From the NCBI RefSeq assembly GCF_004363555.1, contig NZ_SNZJ01000018.1, forward strand, positions 1-64,000: 64,000 bases of DNA, read 5' to 3'. The stretch's first letter is position 1, and every line of letters starts with the position of its first letter. The DNA is from Halomonas ventosae. GTDB lineage: Bacteria > Pseudomonadota > Gammaproteobacteria > Pseudomonadales > Halomonadaceae. Positions 29,241 to 41,723 of the stretch are shown here, one piece after another. Below the pieces are notes generated by a model. It searched no databases and was not told where the DNA came from. It saw only the letters and a list, made by a program, of their open reading frames with translations. The position numbers and the translations under genes were made by a program.

Positions 29241-30011
29241 GTGACCAAGATCATAGCCTTGACCAACCAGAAGGGCGGCGTGGGCAAGACCACCACCGCC
29301 GTGAACCTAGCCGCCAGCCTGGCGGCCCTGGACCGCCGCGTGCTGCTGGTCGACCTGGACCCCCAGGGCCATGCCACCATGGGCAGCGGCGCCGACAAGC
29401 ATGATCTGGATGGCAGCGTGCTCGACGTGGTGCTGGGCGAGAAGCGTCCCACCGAGGTGATCCTCGACTGTCCGCAGGCCGGTTATGCGCTGCTGCCCGG
29501 CAACGGCGACCTGACCGCCGCCGAGGTGGAACTGCTCGACCGTCACGAGGGGCGCGAGCGCTGCCTGGTCAAGGCCCTGGAGGAGGTGGCCGGCGAATAT
29601 GACGTGGTGCTGATCGACTGCCCACCGTCGCTGAACATGCTCACCGTCAACGCCCTGACCGCCGCCGATGGCGTGCTGATCCCGCTGCAGTGCGAGTTCT
29701 ACGCCCTGGAGGGGCTGTCGGCGCTGCTCGATACCGTGGAGCAGATCAAGGACAGCGTGAACCCCCAGATCGAGATCTTCGGGATCCTGCGCACCATGTT
29801 CGATGCCCGCAACAGCCTCACCCGCGATGTCAGCAAGCAGCTGCGCGACTACTTCGGCGATGCGCTGCTCAAGACCACCATCCCGCGCAACGTGCGGGTC
29901 GCCGAGGCGCCGAGCCATGGGCTGCCGGTGACCAAGTACGCCCGCTTCTCGCGCGGCAGCCAGGCCCACCGGGTGCTGGCCAAGGAACTGATCCGGCGCC
30001 TGTCGCTGTAG
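29241..30011 (+). CDS. parA: Chromosome partitioning ATPase ParA (Soj)
   Basis: Walker-type ATPase that works with ParB-parS complexes to separate origins. The 256-residue protein has the deviant Walker A NQKGGVGKTTTAVNLAA (about 8-24) with the signature lysine, switch I VDLDPQGHAT and Walker B VLIDCPPSLNMLT. The GTG at 29241 is preferred because AAGGGAG lies 6 bp upstream; a TTG at 29235 is in frame. The short N-terminus without a DNA-binding domain marks the small chromosomal type. Confidence 0.97.
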   Translation: MTKIIALTNQKGGVGKTTTAVNLAASLAALDRRVLLVDLDPQGHATMGSGADKHDLDGSVLDVVLGEKRPTEVILDCPQAGYALLPGNGDLTAAEVELLDRHEGRERCLVKALEEVAGEYDVVLIDCPPSLNMLTVNALTAADGVLIPLQCEFYALEGLSALLDTVEQIKDSVNPQIEIFGILRTMFDARNSLTRDVSKQLRDYFGDALLKTTIPRNVRVAEAPSHGLPVTKYARFSRGSQAHRVLAKELIRRLSL

Positions 30012-30052
30012 GCCGGCCGCCGAATACCGCTGGTAGTGATGAGGGAATGTCG

Positions 30053-30967
30053 ATGACGCGTAAACGCGCCCTGGGACGCGGCCTGGATGCCCTGATCGGT
30101 GCCAACGCCCGCCGCCGTGAAAGCCTTGACCTGCCCGAGGTCGACACGAGCGAGGCCACGCCGGTCCCGGAAGTGCCGGAAAGCCCCGCCGAGGAGCGCC
30201 TCGAGCGGCTGCCGCTGGGGCAGCTCTCCCGCGGCAAGTACCAGCCGCGTCGTGACATCCAGCCCGAGGCCCTCGAGGAGCTGGCCGATTCGATTCGCGC
30301 CCAGGGCGTGATGCAGCCCATCGTGGTCCGTCCCGTCGGCGAGGCACGCTACGAGATCATCGCCGGCGAGCGTCGCTGGCGCGCCGCCCAGCTCGCCGAG
30401 CTCGACGTGATTCCCGCGGTGATCCGCGAGGTCAGCGACGAGGTCGCGCTGGCGCTGGCGCTGATCGAGAACATCCAGCGCGAGGACCTCAACCCCGTCG
30501 AGGAGGCGATGGCCCTCAAGCGGCTGCTCGAGGAGTTCGCCCTCACCCAGCAGCAGGTGGCCGATGCCGTGGGCCGCTCCCGTGCCCAGGTGGCCAACCT
30601 GCTGCGGCTGCTGACGCTGGACCCCGAGGTGCAGACCCTGCTCGAGCGCGGGGACCTGGACATGGGCCACGCCCGTGCCCTGCTGGCGCTCTCCGGCGCC
30701 AAGCAGCGCAAGGCCGCCCATGAGGTGGTCAACAAGGACCTGACGGTTCGTGACACCGAGGCGCTGGTCAAGCGCCTGGCCAACGGGGAACCCGCCAGGC
30801 CGCGGCGCGAGGCGCCGTCCGCGGACGTGGCCGGCCTCGAGACGCGGCTCGCCGAGGTGCTCGGGGCGCCCGTCAAGATCCAGCACGGCCGCGGGGGCAA
30901 GGGGCGGGTGACCATTCGCTACGCCAGCCTCGACGAGCTCGACGGCATCCTGGAGCATATCCGATGA
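30053..30967 (+). CDS. parB: Chromosome partitioning protein ParB (Spo0J)
   Basis: CTP-dependent clamp that loads at parS and spreads along DNA. The 304-residue protein has an N-terminal ParA-interaction motif RGLDALIG, a CTP-binding box with GERRWRA, the central helix-turn-helix LTQQQVADAVGRSRAQVANL, and a C-terminal dimerisation domain. AGGGA at 30042-30046 gives good spacing to the ATG at 30053; an ATG two codons earlier is in frame. Four perfect parS sites lie at 108, 828, 3342 and 3972. Confidence 0.97.
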   Translation: MTRKRALGRGLDALIGANARRRESLDLPEVDTSEATPVPEVPESPAEERLERLPLGQLSRGKYQPRRDIQPEALEELADSIRAQGVMQPIVVRPVGEARYEIIAGERRWRAAQLAELDVIPAVIREVSDEVALALALIENIQREDLNPVEEAMALKRLLEEFALTQQQVADAVGRSRAQVANLLRLLTLDPEVQTLLERGDLDMGHARALLALSGAKQRKAAHEVVNKDLTVRDTEALVKRLANGEPARPRREAPSADVAGLETRLAEVLGAPVKIQHGRGGKGRVTIRYASLDELDGILEHIR

Positions 30968-31062
30968 GCCGGTTGGGCGTGGGACCTTGCCGCTACTGTC
31001 GACAATCCGTCCCCCTTTGGTCGAAGACGGATCCCATATCGCCGGAATCGGCGTCGCTCTGG

Positions 31063-31091
31063 TTGAAGGGCCGGGGGGGGTTCCCTATAAT
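31063..31091 (+). promoter_or_regulatory. ATP synthase operon promoter with a G8 run in its spacer
   Basis: A -35 hexamer TTGAAG (31063-31068) and a perfect -10 TATAAT (31086-31091) are 17 bp apart. The spacer contains eight consecutive G (31073-31080). It lies 57 bp upstream of atpI and after parB, so it should serve the whole atp operon. Confidence 0.85.
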
Positions 31092-31147
31092 CCGCGGTTG
31101 TTTGCCTGTGGGTCGCGGCCCGTTGCATAGGACATGGCGAGTGACCC

Positions 31148-31531
31148 ATGGCTAGCCACCCGGCGGCGAGACGGCGACCCAACTATCGCCGACTGCTGCA
31201 GGCTCAGGGAGGCGTCGTCGTCGCCATGGCGCTTCTCGGCCTGGTGGCCGGCGGGCAGGAGGCAGCCCTCTCGGCAGTGACCGGTGGTCTCGTCTGTCTT
31301 CTTCCCAATCTCTATTTCGTCTGGCGACTCGGCGTTCTGGGGGGCGGCCGACAGGCAAGGCGCTTCGTGTCCAGCTTCTATCGGGCCGAGGCGGGCAAGC
31401 TCGGTTTGACGGTGGCACTGTTCGCCCTGGTATTCGCGTCAGTACCCCCCTCAAACCTGGCTTTTTTCTTTGGCGCATACGTGGCGGTCCACTTCATGCA
31501 CTGGCTGGCTCCCTGGCTACTGCGTGAATGA
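31148..31531 (+). CDS. atpI: ATP synthase subunit I
   Basis: Small membrane protein encoded at the head of atp operons that helps c-ring assembly or Mg2+ supply. The 127-residue protein has about four hydrophobic segments and the family pattern GLVCLLPNLYFVWRLGV plus the C-terminal GAYVAVHFMHWLAPWLL. It precedes atpB by 24 bp. Sequence conservation in AtpI is low, but position and topology agree. Confidence 0.9.
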   Translation: MASHPAARRRPNYRRLLQAQGGVVVAMALLGLVAGGQEAALSAVTGGLVCLLPNLYFVWRLGVLGGGRQARRFVSSFYRAEAGKLGLTVALFALVFASVPPSNLAFFFGAYVAVHFMHWLAPWLLRE

Positions 31532-32380
<849 letters not shown>

Positions 32381-32413
32381 AACGCGCAACACTTGATCAA
32401 CCCCCAACCTTGA

Positions 32414-32671
<258 letters not shown>

Positions 32672-32746
32672 CGTGCCGCATACCGGGCGCCCTGCGCTCG
32701 GTTTGCCTGTTTCCGGTCGCCACGAACCAGTCAGAGGTACATCCCT

Positions 32747-33217
32747 GTGAATATCAACATGACGCTTATCGGGCAGACGATCGCCTTCGCGATCTTTGTC
32801 TGGTTCTGCATAAAGTTTGTGTGGCCGCCGATCAGCAACGCGCTCCACGAGCGGCAGCGCAAGATCGCCGATGGCCTCGATGCGGCCAGTCGGGCTTCCC
32901 GCGACCTCGAGCTCGCCCAGGAGAAGGCGGACGCCACCCTGCGTGAGAGCAAGGAGCAGGCTTCCCAGATCCTCGAGCAGGCCAACAAGCGCTCCTCGCA
33001 GATGATCGAGGAGGCCCGCGAGCAGGCCCGCGCCGAAGGTGAGCGCATCGTGGCATCCGCGCGAGCCGAGATCGACCAGGAAGTCCAGCGTGCCAAAGAC
33101 GAGCTGCGCGCCCAGGTATCGCATCTGGCGGTCTCCGGGGCCGAGCGGGTTCTTGAAGCCTCCGTCGACGAGAAGGCACATCGCAAGCTGCTCGACAAGC
33201 TTGCCGCCGAACTGTGA
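32747..33217 (+). CDS. atpF: F0F1 ATP synthase subunit b
   Basis: Peripheral-stalk subunit: one N-terminal membrane helix (about 5-25, starting [20 protein letters not shown]) followed by a long charged coiled coil (about 30-140). The 156-residue length equals that of E. coli. Translation starts at GTG (32747) after AGAGG; a second possible start is the ATG four codons later. Confidence 0.97.
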   Translation: MNINMTLIGQTIAFAIFVWFCIKFVWPPISNALHERQRKIADGLDAASRASRDLELAQEKADATLRESKEQASQILEQANKRSSQMIEEAREQARAEGERIVASARAEIDQEVQRAKDELRAQVSHLAVSGAERVLEASVDEKAHRKLLDKLAAEL

Positions 33218-33228
33218 GGAGGTGACCC

Positions 33229-33765
33229 ATGGCGGAACTGTCTACCGTCGCACGACCCTATGCCAAGGCAGCGTTCGACTATGCCCGTGACCAGCAGGTA
33301 CTGGATGCCTGGTCCGGCTGGCTGGTCACGCTGGGTCGAGTCGTCGCCGTGCGTGATGTCGAGAAGCTTCTGACCCATCCGGGCCTGGCCGCCGAGCGCA
33401 AGGTGGCCCTGTTGCTGGAGCTGGCGGACATCGACATCGACGAGGCGGCGCGTCGCTTCCTCGACACTCTGGGCGAGAAGGGCCGCCTGCCGGCCCTGAC
33501 GGCCATCGCCGAACAGTTCGAGCGGCTGCGCGCCGAGCTCGAGAAGCGCGTCGATGTCACCGTGGTCTCGGCCTACCCGCTCGACGACAAGCAGCAGAAC
33601 AAGCTCGCCGGTGCGCTCAAGAAGCGCCTGAATCGCGAAATCTCCATTACCACTCAGGTGGACTCCGCGCTTCTCGGTGGTGTCATCCTGCGTGCCGGCG
33701 ACACCGTCATCGACGGGTCGGTACGCGGTCGACTGACGCGCCTCTCCGAAGCCCTTACCGCTTGA
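33229..33765 (+). CDS. atpH: F0F1 ATP synthase subunit delta
   Basis: Stalk subunit that links F1 alpha subunits to subunit b. The 178-residue protein starts with the family pattern [17 protein letters not shown] and ends with [20 protein letters not shown], the conserved OSCP C-terminal motif. It lies between atpF and atpA with an AGGAGGTG ribosome site. Confidence 0.98.
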   Translation: MAELSTVARPYAKAAFDYARDQQVLDAWSGWLVTLGRVVAVRDVEKLLTHPGLAAERKVALLLELADIDIDEAARRFLDTLGEKGRLPALTAIAEQFERLRAELEKRVDVTVVSAYPLDDKQQNKLAGALKKRLNREISITTQVDSALLGGVILRAGDTVIDGSVRGRLTRLSEALTA

Positions 33766-33781
33766 GTCTGAGGGACATGGC

Positions 33782-35326
<1,545 letters not shown>

Positions 35327-35333
35327 TCCCGTT

Positions 35334-35359
35334 GGCCCGTCCCGCTTGCGGGGCGGGCC
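35334..35359 (+). other. Intercistronic hairpin between atpA and atpG
   Basis: A GC-rich inverted repeat (GGCCCG.TCCCGC / CGGGG.CGGGCC around TTG) lies 8 bp after the atpA stop. There is no T tract, so it is more likely an RNA processing or stability element within the operon than a terminator. Confidence 0.5.
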
Positions 35360-35397
35360 CTGGAGCTTTCTGAGTGCCACGAACGGAGTAGATCGCT

Positions 35398-36279
35398 ATG
35401 GCAGCTGCAAAAGAGATACGCACCCAGATCGGGAGCATCAAGAACACGCAGAAGATCACCAGCGCCATGGAAATGGTCGCGGCGTCGAAGATGCGCAAGG
35501 CCCAGGACCTGATGAAGGCCAGCCAGCCCTATGCGCGTCAGATCCGCAACGTGGTCTCGCATGTCGCCGATGCCAACCCGGAGTACCGTCACCCCTGGAT
35601 GGTCGAGCGCGACGCCAAGCGGGTGGGCTATATCGTGGTCTCCACCGACCGTGGCCTGTGTGGCGGCCTGAACGTCAACCTGTTCAAGGCCGTGGTCAAG
35701 GATGCCCGGGCGTGGCGCGACCAGGGCGCGGAGCTCGACTTCTGTGCCCTGGGCTCCAAGGCCGGCACCTTCTTCAAGAGCTACGGGGGCAACCTCGTCG
35801 CGGCGAAGAGCGGCCTGGGCGAGTCGCCCGAGGTCGAGGACCTGATCGGCAGCGTGAAGGTGATGCTGGATGCCTATGACGAGGGCGAGCTGGACCGCCT
35901 GTTCGTGGTGTACAACGAGTTCGTCAACACCATGACCCAGAAGCCGGTGGTCCGCCAGCTGTTGCCCCTGTCGCCCGATATGGGCACGGATTCGCACGAC
36001 GAAGAAGACACGCGTCCCGGTAGCTGGGACTACCTGTATGAGCCGGATGCCAAGGCGCTGCTGGATAGCCTGCTGGTGCGATTCGTCGAATCGCAGGTCT
36101 ACCAGGCGGTGGTCGAGAACGGGGCCTGCGAGCAGGCCGCGCGGATGATCGCCATGAAGAGTGCCACCGACAACGCCGGCAATCTCATCGACGACCTGGA
36201 GCTGGTGTACAACAAGGCCCGTCAAGCGGCCATTACCCAGGAAATCTCCGAGATCGTCGGTGGTGCCGCCGCCGTATAG
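35398..36279 (+). CDS. atpG: F0F1 ATP synthase subunit gamma
   Basis: Central rotor shaft. The 293-residue protein has the N-terminal coiled-coil with [17 protein letters not shown] (about 20-36), the [16 protein letters not shown] motif, and the C-terminal [20 protein letters not shown] helix (conserved ATDNA), ending [20 protein letters not shown]. Standard family architecture. Confidence 0.98.
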   Translation: MAAAKEIRTQIGSIKNTQKITSAMEMVAASKMRKAQDLMKASQPYARQIRNVVSHVADANPEYRHPWMVERDAKRVGYIVVSTDRGLCGGLNVNLFKAVVKDARAWRDQGAELDFCALGSKAGTFFKSYGGNLVAAKSGLGESPEVEDLIGSVKVMLDAYDEGELDRLFVVYNEFVNTMTQKPVVRQLLPLSPDMGTDSHDEEDTRPGSWDYLYEPDAKALLDSLLVRFVESQVYQAVVENGACEQAARMIAMKSATDNAGNLIDDLELVYNKARQAAITQEISEIVGGAAAV

Positions 36280-37722
<1,443 letters not shown>

Positions 37723-37747
37723 TCCCGTCTACCTGGGAGACGTCGTC

Positions 37748-38176
37748 ATGACGAAAAGCTTCAAGTGCGAGATCGTCAGCGCCGAGGAGGGGATCTTCTC
37801 CGGCCAGATCGAGCGGGTCATCGCCACCGGGCGCATGGGCGAGCTGGGGATCCTCCCCGGCCACGCCCCGCTGCTGACCGAGCTCAAGCCGGGCCCGGTG
37901 CGCGTGATCCATGATGGCGGCCAGGAGGAGAACTACTATGTCTCGGGAGGCTTCCTGGAAGTCCAGCCGGATGTGGTGACCATCCTGGCCGACGCGGCCA
38001 CCCGCGCCCATGACCTCGATGAGGCGGCGGCCGAGGAGGCACGTCAGCATGCGCTGAAGAGCCTCAACGACAAGTCCGCCGAGCTGGACTACACCCGGGC
38101 ATCGGCCGAACTGGCCGAGGCTGCCGCCCAGCTGCGCACGATCCAGCAACTGCGCAAGAAGGCCGGCAAGGGCTGA
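37748..38176 (+). CDS. atpC: F0F1 ATP synthase subunit epsilon
   Basis: Rotor subunit that also inhibits ATPase activity. The 142-residue protein has the N-terminal beta-sandwich with GELGILPGHAPLLTELKPG (about 32-50) and a C-terminal two-helix region with ALKSLNDKSAELDYTRASAE. It is the last gene of the operon and is followed by an intrinsic-type terminator. Confidence 0.98.
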   Translation: MTKSFKCEIVSAEEGIFSGQIERVIATGRMGELGILPGHAPLLTELKPGPVRVIHDGGQEENYYVSGGFLEVQPDVVTILADAATRAHDLDEAAAEEARQHALKSLNDKSAELDYTRASAELAEAAAQLRTIQQLRKKAGKG

Positions 38177-38198
38177 TCCCGCCTCGTGCCGTCGACCG

Positions 38199-38227
38199 CG
38201 CCCCCCGTACCCAGTGTCCGGGGGGCG
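38199..38227 (+). terminator. Terminator of the atp operon
   Basis: CGCCCCCCG and CGGGGGGCG form a perfect 9-bp stem around an 11-nt loop, followed by TTGTCG. It lies 23 bp after the atpC stop. Confidence 0.75.
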
Positions 38228-38281
38228 TTGTCGTCTCTGGCGGCCACCGGTTGACGACACGGCGTTCACAGGAGGATAGCC

Positions 38282-39658
38282 ATGTCCCTCGATGACACCC
38301 TGCAGCCGCACCGTACGGCGCTGATGACCGCCCTGGAGGAGGAGGACGACGATCGGCTCGGCGTGCTGCTGGGCGAGCTGCGGTCGGCGGACATCGGCGA
38401 GCTCGTCGAGGACGCCCTGGGCGAGGACGAGGAGGGCCTGCCGGTGGCCCTGGCGCTGCTCGACGGCCTGCCCCTCGAGCGGCGTGCCAATGTGCTGGGC
38501 TACCTGCCAGGCGAGGAGCAGCGGGCGGTCGCCGAGGCGATGGAGGACAAGGCGCTGCTGCTGCTGCTCGAGGAGATGGGCTCCGACGAGCGGACCGACC
38601 TGTTCAAGGTGCTGGACGAGGATCGGCGCGAGGCCCTGCTGCGGCGCATGGCCCACCGCGAGCGCGAGGAACTCAAGCGGCTGGCCAGCTACGAGGAGGG
38701 CACTGCCGGGGCGATCATGACCGCGGACTACGTGGCCATCCCGACGGGGATGACCGTCTCCCGCGCCCTGATGCGGGTGCGGCAGACGGCCCCGGATGCC
38801 GAGACGGTCTACCAGCTCTATATCGTCGATCCCGAGGGGCGCCTGGCCGGCACCCTGTCGCTGCGCCAGCTGATGGTGGCGCGCCCCGGTGCGCTGATCG
38901 ACGACCTGATGATCAAGGACGTGATCAGCGCCAGCGTCGACGAGGCCCAGGAGGAGGTGGCACGCACCGTTGCTCGCTACGACCTGCTGGCCCTGCCGGT
39001 GGTCGACGCCGAGCGGCGCCTGGTGGGCATCGTCACGCATGATGACGCCATGGACGTGGTGGAGTCCGAGGCCACCGAGGATATCCACAAGGGGATGTCC
39101 ATCGGCGCGCTGGAGGACGGGGTCAGCCGGGTGCCGCTGTGGAGCCTCTACCGCAAGCGGGTCACCTGGCTGGTGCTGCTGGTGTTCGGCAACCTCTTCT
39201 CCGGGGCCGGCATCGCCTACTTCGAGGAGACCATCGCCGCCCAGGTGGCGCTGGTCTTCTTCCTGCCGCTGCTGATCGGCAGCGGCGGCAACGCCGGCGC
39301 CCAGGCCGCCACCCTGATGGTGCGCGGCATGGCCACCGGCGACGTGGGCGTCAAGGACTGGGGCAAGCTGCTGGGCCGCGAGCTGCTGGTGGCCGGCTCC
39401 CTGGGGCTGACCATGGCGCTGGCCGTGGCGCCCATCGGGGTGATCCGCGGCGGTGAGGCGGTGGCGATGGTGGTGGCGGTGAGCATGATCTGTATCGTGC
39501 TGTTCGGCAGCCTGCTGGGCATGTGCCTGCCCTTCGTGCTCGACCGCCTGGGCTGGGACCCGGCCACTGCCTCGGCGCCGCTGGTGACGACCGTGATCGA
39601 TGCCTCGGGGGTAGTGATCTACTTCGGCTTCGCCACCGCCATGCTGTCGGGCGTCTGA
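38282..39658 (+). CDS. mgtE: Magnesium transporter MgtE
   Basis: Mg2+ channel gated by intracellular Mg2+. The 458-residue protein has an N-terminal helical N domain (about 1-130), a CBS pair (about 135-260) and a five-helix membrane domain (about 285-458). The membrane domain shows the pore motif GSGGNAGAQAATLMVRGMA in its second helix and the conserved PLVTTVIDASGVVIYF in the last. The ribosome site is AGGAGG. In this window it stands alone between the atp terminator and uppP. Confidence 0.95.
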   Translation: MSLDDTLQPHRTALMTALEEEDDDRLGVLLGELRSADIGELVEDALGEDEEGLPVALALLDGLPLERRANVLGYLPGEEQRAVAEAMEDKALLLLLEEMGSDERTDLFKVLDEDRREALLRRMAHREREELKRLASYEEGTAGAIMTADYVAIPTGMTVSRALMRVRQTAPDAETVYQLYIVDPEGRLAGTLSLRQLMVARPGALIDDLMIKDVISASVDEAQEEVARTVARYDLLALPVVDAERRLVGIVTHDDAMDVVESEATEDIHKGMSIGALEDGVSRVPLWSLYRKRVTWLVLLVFGNLFSGAGIAYFEETIAAQVALVFFLPLLIGSGGNAGAQAATLMVRGMATGDVGVKDWGKLLGRELLVAGSLGLTMALAVAPIGVIRGGEAVAMVVAVSMICIVLFGSLLGMCLPFVLDRLGWDPATASAPLVTTVIDASGVVIYFGFATAMLSGV

Positions 39659-39745
39659 CCCCCTGGCGGCGGACATCCGGGCCGCGGATGTGTATCCTCT
39701 GCTTCCGCCGAGGTGTCGGCGACTTCCACCCACACGGACCGTTCC

Positions 39746-40555
39746 ATGGACTGGCTACAGATCGTTGTCCTCTCGATCGTTCAGGGATTGACCGAGTTCC
39801 TGCCGATCTCCAGCTCCGCTCACCTGATCCTGGTGCCGGTCTTCACCGACTGGAACGACCAGGGCCTGGCCTTCGACGTCGCCCTGCACATCGGCAGCCT
39901 GAGCGCGGTGGTGCTCTACTTCCGCCATGAGCTGGTCGGCATGACCGCCAGCTGGTGTCGAAGCGTGACGGGGCGCGGCACCGATGAGGAGGCGCGTCTG
40001 GCCTGGTGGGTGATCCTCGCCACCATCCCGGTGGGGGTCGCGGGGCTGGCCTTTAAGGACACCATCGAGGTCGTCATGCGCTCGCCGCTGGTCATCGCCG
40101 GGGGCCTGATCGGCTTCGGCCTGCTGCTCGCCTACGCCGACTGGCGACGCCGCGGCTCGCGAAACGAGTATCACCTGAGCTGGCAGGATGCCCTCTGGAT
40201 CGGCCTGGCCCAGGCCCTGGCGCTGATCCCCGGCACCTCCCGTTCCGGCATCACCATGACCGCAGGACTGCTGCTGGGCCTGAACCGGGAGAGCGCGGCA
40301 CGCTTCTCCTTCCTGCTGTCGATCCCGGTGATCGTGCTGGCCGGTGGCCTGGAGATCGTCGGGCTCGCCGGCGCCCCCGGACCGGTGGACTGGGGCGCCC
40401 TGATCATGGGGGCGCTGCTCTCGGGCATCAGTGCCTATCTCTGCATCCACTTCTTCCTGGTCTTCATCAAGCGTATCGGCATGCAGCCCTTCGTGGTCTA
40501 CCGCCTGGTGCTGGGTGTGGCCCTGATCTGGCTATTCGGAGGTTCCCCGTCATGA
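39746..40555 (+). CDS. uppP: Undecaprenyl-diphosphate phosphatase
   Basis: Membrane phosphatase (BacA) that recycles undecaprenyl carrier lipid for wall synthesis. The 269-residue protein has the catalytic E-rich segment QGLTEFLPISSSAHLIL (about 13-29) and the PGTSRSGITM motif (about 168-177) on a multi-span framework. The ATG at 39746 matches the family N-terminus MDWLQIVVLSIVQG. Its stop overlaps apbE by 4 bp. Confidence 0.97.
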   Translation: MDWLQIVVLSIVQGLTEFLPISSSAHLILVPVFTDWNDQGLAFDVALHIGSLSAVVLYFRHELVGMTASWCRSVTGRGTDEEARLAWWVILATIPVGVAGLAFKDTIEVVMRSPLVIAGGLIGFGLLLAYADWRRRGSRNEYHLSWQDALWIGLAQALALIPGTSRSGITMTAGLLLGLNRESAARFSFLLSIPVIVLAGGLEIVGLAGAPGPVDWGALIMGALLSGISAYLCIHFFLVFIKRIGMQPFVVYRLVLGVALIWLFGGSPS

Positions 40556-41655
40556 GCGTCTGGCGTTCCCTGTGGCTGCTCCTGCTGATCCTCGTGATGG
40601 CGGGCTGCTCCGAACGCGACCGGCCACTGGACTCGCCGGTGACCCTGGAGGGAGAGACCTTCGGCACCTTCTACCAGGTGACCATCGCCGACCCCCTGAC
40701 CCAGGGAGAGGCCAATGAACTGGAGGAGGGCATCCAGGCCGAGCTTGAGGCGGTGGATGCGGCCATGTCCACCTGGCGAGAGGATTCCGAGCTGATGGCC
40801 TTCAACGAGGCACCGCTGGGCAAGTGGCAGCCGCTCTCCGACGCGCTGATCGAGGTGCTGGCCATCGGCCAGTCGGTGGCCGAGACCAGCGACGGGGCCT
40901 TCGACATGACCATCGGCGGGCTGGTCAACCTGTGGAGCTTCGGGCCCGAGGCGCGTCCGCGGGAGGTACCGGACGAGGCCACCCTGGCCGCCCGACTGGC
41001 CGAGATCGGCCCCGACAGCCTGGAGGTCGACGAGCAGGCGTTCCAGGCCCGGCGCCTGCGCGATGTCTTCGTCGACCTCTCCGGCGTGGCCAAGGGCCAT
41101 GCCACCGACCGGGTCGCGGCCTACCTGACCCGGCAGGAGATCGAGCACTACCTGGTCAACCTGGGCGGGGAGGTCAGGGTGCGCGGCCATCGCGACGCCG
41201 AGTCCGAGCCCTGGCGCATCGGCGTCGAGATCCCCCGGGATGGCCCCCAGGCCGCCCGGCATGTGCTGCCGCTGGAGGACATCGCGGTGGCCACCTCCGG
41301 CGACTACCGCAACTACTTTGAACACGACGGCCAGCGCTACTCCCACACCCTGGACCCGCGCACCGGCCGGCCCATCGATCATCGCCTGGCCTCGGTGACC
41401 GTCGTCCACCCCTCCGACGCCTGGGCCGACGCCTGGGCCACCGCCCTGCTGGTGCTCGGCGAGGAGGCGGGCATGGCGCTGGCCCGGGAGCGCTCGCTCG
41501 CGGTGCTGATGCTGGTGCGCCAGGGCGAGGGCTGGGCGAGCCTCGCCAGCCCGGCCTTCGTGGACCATTTCGGCCGCGAGGCCGTCGACGGCCTCGGCGT
41601 CACCGTGGTCGATGGACCGGCAGCCGGCGCGGCGGCGGAAGCGGGCCGCCCCTAG
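40552..41655 (+). CDS. apbE: FAD:protein FMN transferase (ApbE), lipoprotein
   Basis: Periplasmic enzyme that attaches FMN covalently to target threonines, for example in Nqr and Rnf subunits. The 367-residue protein has a lipoprotein signal with lipobox VMAGC (Cys about 19), then the family motif ETFGTFYQVTI, a VDLSGVAKGHATDRVA segment and the Mg2+-binding end HTLDPRTGRPIDH. It overlaps uppP by ATGA, suggesting coupled expression. No Nqr or Rnf genes occur in this window. Confidence 0.95.
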   Translation: MSVWRSLWLLLLILVMAGCSERDRPLDSPVTLEGETFGTFYQVTIADPLTQGEANELEEGIQAELEAVDAAMSTWREDSELMAFNEAPLGKWQPLSDALIEVLAIGQSVAETSDGAFDMTIGGLVNLWSFGPEARPREVPDEATLAARLAEIGPDSLEVDEQAFQARRLRDVFVDLSGVAKGHATDRVAAYLTRQEIEHYLVNLGGEVRVRGHRDAESEPWRIGVEIPRDGPQAARHVLPLEDIAVATSGDYRNYFEHDGQRYSHTLDPRTGRPIDHRLASVTVVHPSDAWADAWATALLVLGEEAGMALARERSLAVLMLVRQGEGWASLASPAFVDHFGREAVDGLGVTVVDGPAAGAAAEAGRP

Positions 41656-41723
41656 ACATGGCGGGAGAGGCGGGACGCCCCCTAGAATAGACGGGATCAG
41701 ACGAACCAGCACAAGGAGTCATG

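Noticed and set aside
41590..41720. Possible small gene or terminator between apbE and glmU
   Set aside because: Only 65 bp separate the genes and no stable stem with T tract or ribosome-bound frame was found.
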